From: Pigoraptor vietnamica
Taxonomy: Eukaryota > Opisthokonta > Filasterea
Direction of reading: 5' to 3'
DNA length: 19,226 nucleotides
Assembly: GCA_943704525.1 (NCBI GenBank)
Contig: CALSCQ010000333.1
Location: forward strand, 2,273-21,498
In this document: piece after piece, positions 18,430 to 19,226 of the stretch
How positions within the stretch are numbered: the stretch's first letter is position 1
Layout of the letters: the number at the start of each line of letters is the position of its first letter
Notes under the pieces: model-generated
The model's database searches: none
Seen by the model: only the letters and a program-made list of their open reading frames with translations
Told to the model about the DNA's origin: nothing
Position numbers and translations under genes: made by a program

Positions 18430-18920
18430 CTATCGCTCAGCAGACGGGCTGTCTGCCTTCTGTTGTGGTTGTTGCTGCTGTTGTTGTTGTGGGTCGGTTG
18501 TGGACGATTCTTTCTCGGTGGCCAGCAACTCGGCTTGCGGCTCGTACGACTAAAGGGCGAGAAAAGGTCGGTGCAAAAGAGCTTGAGCGCGAGTACGAAT
18601 CACAGGTGTGCGCGACAGAGGAGAACATGTGTGCGCGGGCGCGACATATAAGGGACAGCGACGAATGGCCTCACAACAAGCCGCGAACATACAGTGATAC
18701 AAGCAGATGCACACAAGCGGATCCCCACGCGCACCTGAGATGCGAGCGCCTGCCTGTTTGCGACGCGCGTTGCCTTGATGTAGTCGATTTCGAGGCTGAA
18801 GGGACCTGGGTTGCGATCAGCGAGGAGAAACCCCACAAAAGTGACCTTCTGGAGGTTAATGCTCCACTGCTCCGATTGCACAAAGCCGCGGTACGTCAGA
18901 AGGAACTGCTCGAAGGGGAT
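18430..18920 (-). CDS. NDUFAF1: NDUFAF1/CIA30-type complex I assembly factor, C-terminal exons only
   Basis: Two final exons (minus): 18920-18735 and 18549-18430 (phase-0 intron 18734-18550), encoding the last 101 residues. IPFEQFLLTYRGFVQSEQ, then INLQKVTFVGFLLADRNPGP and FSLEIDYIKATR match the end of the CIA30 domain (compare IPFSKFF, IGFTLADKVDGPF and LEIDFIG in animal NDUFAF1). NDUFAF1 is a mitochondrial chaperone in early assembly of respiratory complex I. The last exon adds a non-conserved tail with a run of seven Gln and ends SPSAER. The N-terminal part, including any mitochondrial targeting signal, lies beyond the right end, behind an intron filled with a microsatellite. An actin-binding or other CIA30-fold relative cannot be excluded from this fragment. 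Confidence 0.82.
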
Positions 18921-19000
18921 CTGCAGTGGCGAAGTGCGCTGTTAGTGTGAGTGATGGGTGAGTACGTGTGCGCGCGTGTGCGGATATGCTGTAAGTGCAC

Positions 19001-19226
<226 letters not shown>

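Noticed and set aside
18116-18651. Plus-strand open frames over the CIA30 last exon
   Set aside because: Their translations are low-complexity and frame-shifted shadows of the minus-strand exon; the Gln codon run read backwards gives Cys or Val runs.

Overview
The window is nuclear DNA of a eukaryote with intron-rich, GC-rich genes. Most introns are about 75-305 nt with GT-AG borders, and CA/TG microsatellites are abundant. The protein set (SUMO E1, a USP35/38-type deubiquitinase, a CNNM transporter, an Mcm1/SRF-type MADS factor, a complex I assembly factor) fits a unicellular opisthokont. The MADS/SAM region ends in a fungal Mcm1-like motif (MIQSCLNAPD) but keeps SRF-like stretches (GHVYTFAT). 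An early-diverging fungus or close relative is my best guess. That placement is inference and I cannot name the species. Both ends of the window lie in simple-sequence DNA inside introns, so the first and last genes are cut.

Seven genes alternate strictly in strand (-,+,-,+,-,+,-), giving three divergent promoter regions and three convergent ends. From left to right: UBA2, SUMO-activating enzyme subunit 2 (79-2869, -, 3' end missing); a USP35/USP38-like ubiquitin protease (3544-6437, +, two exons); a CNNM/Mam3-type membrane protein (6772-9893, -, nine exons); an Mcm1/SRF MADS-box factor (10715-11486, +, two exons); a 100-residue coiled-coil protein resembling the N-terminus of FLASH/CASP8AP2 (11904-12522, -, five exons); a 1360-residue secreted Asn-rich repeat protein (13349-17935, +, four exons); and the last two exons of an NDUFAF1/CIA30-type complex I assembly factor (18430-18920, -). 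I rebuilt the exon structures by hand from frame continuity, splice signals and recognisable family motifs. Each complete model sums to a whole number of codons.

The most interesting object is the secreted repeat protein. It has a signal peptide followed by 25 units, each an alternating Asn-x-Asn stretch, then a short hydrophobic segment, with nearly every unit closed by Arg-Arg. This is the layout of a Kex2-processed repeat precursor, the class to which the fungal alpha-factor precursor and Ustilago Rep1 belong. It would release about two dozen related amphiphilic peptides. The first and last units are each split by an intron at the same position and phase. The FLASH-like mini-protein, a conserved USP C-terminal tail carried on a separate exon, a tRNA-like T-arm just after the USP stop, a 17-bp inverted repeat in a UBA2 intron and a 66-bp exact tandem duplication are further points worth checking.

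UBA2 and the USP (SUMO and ubiquitin pathways) share one divergent promoter region. The other neighbours have no obvious functional link.
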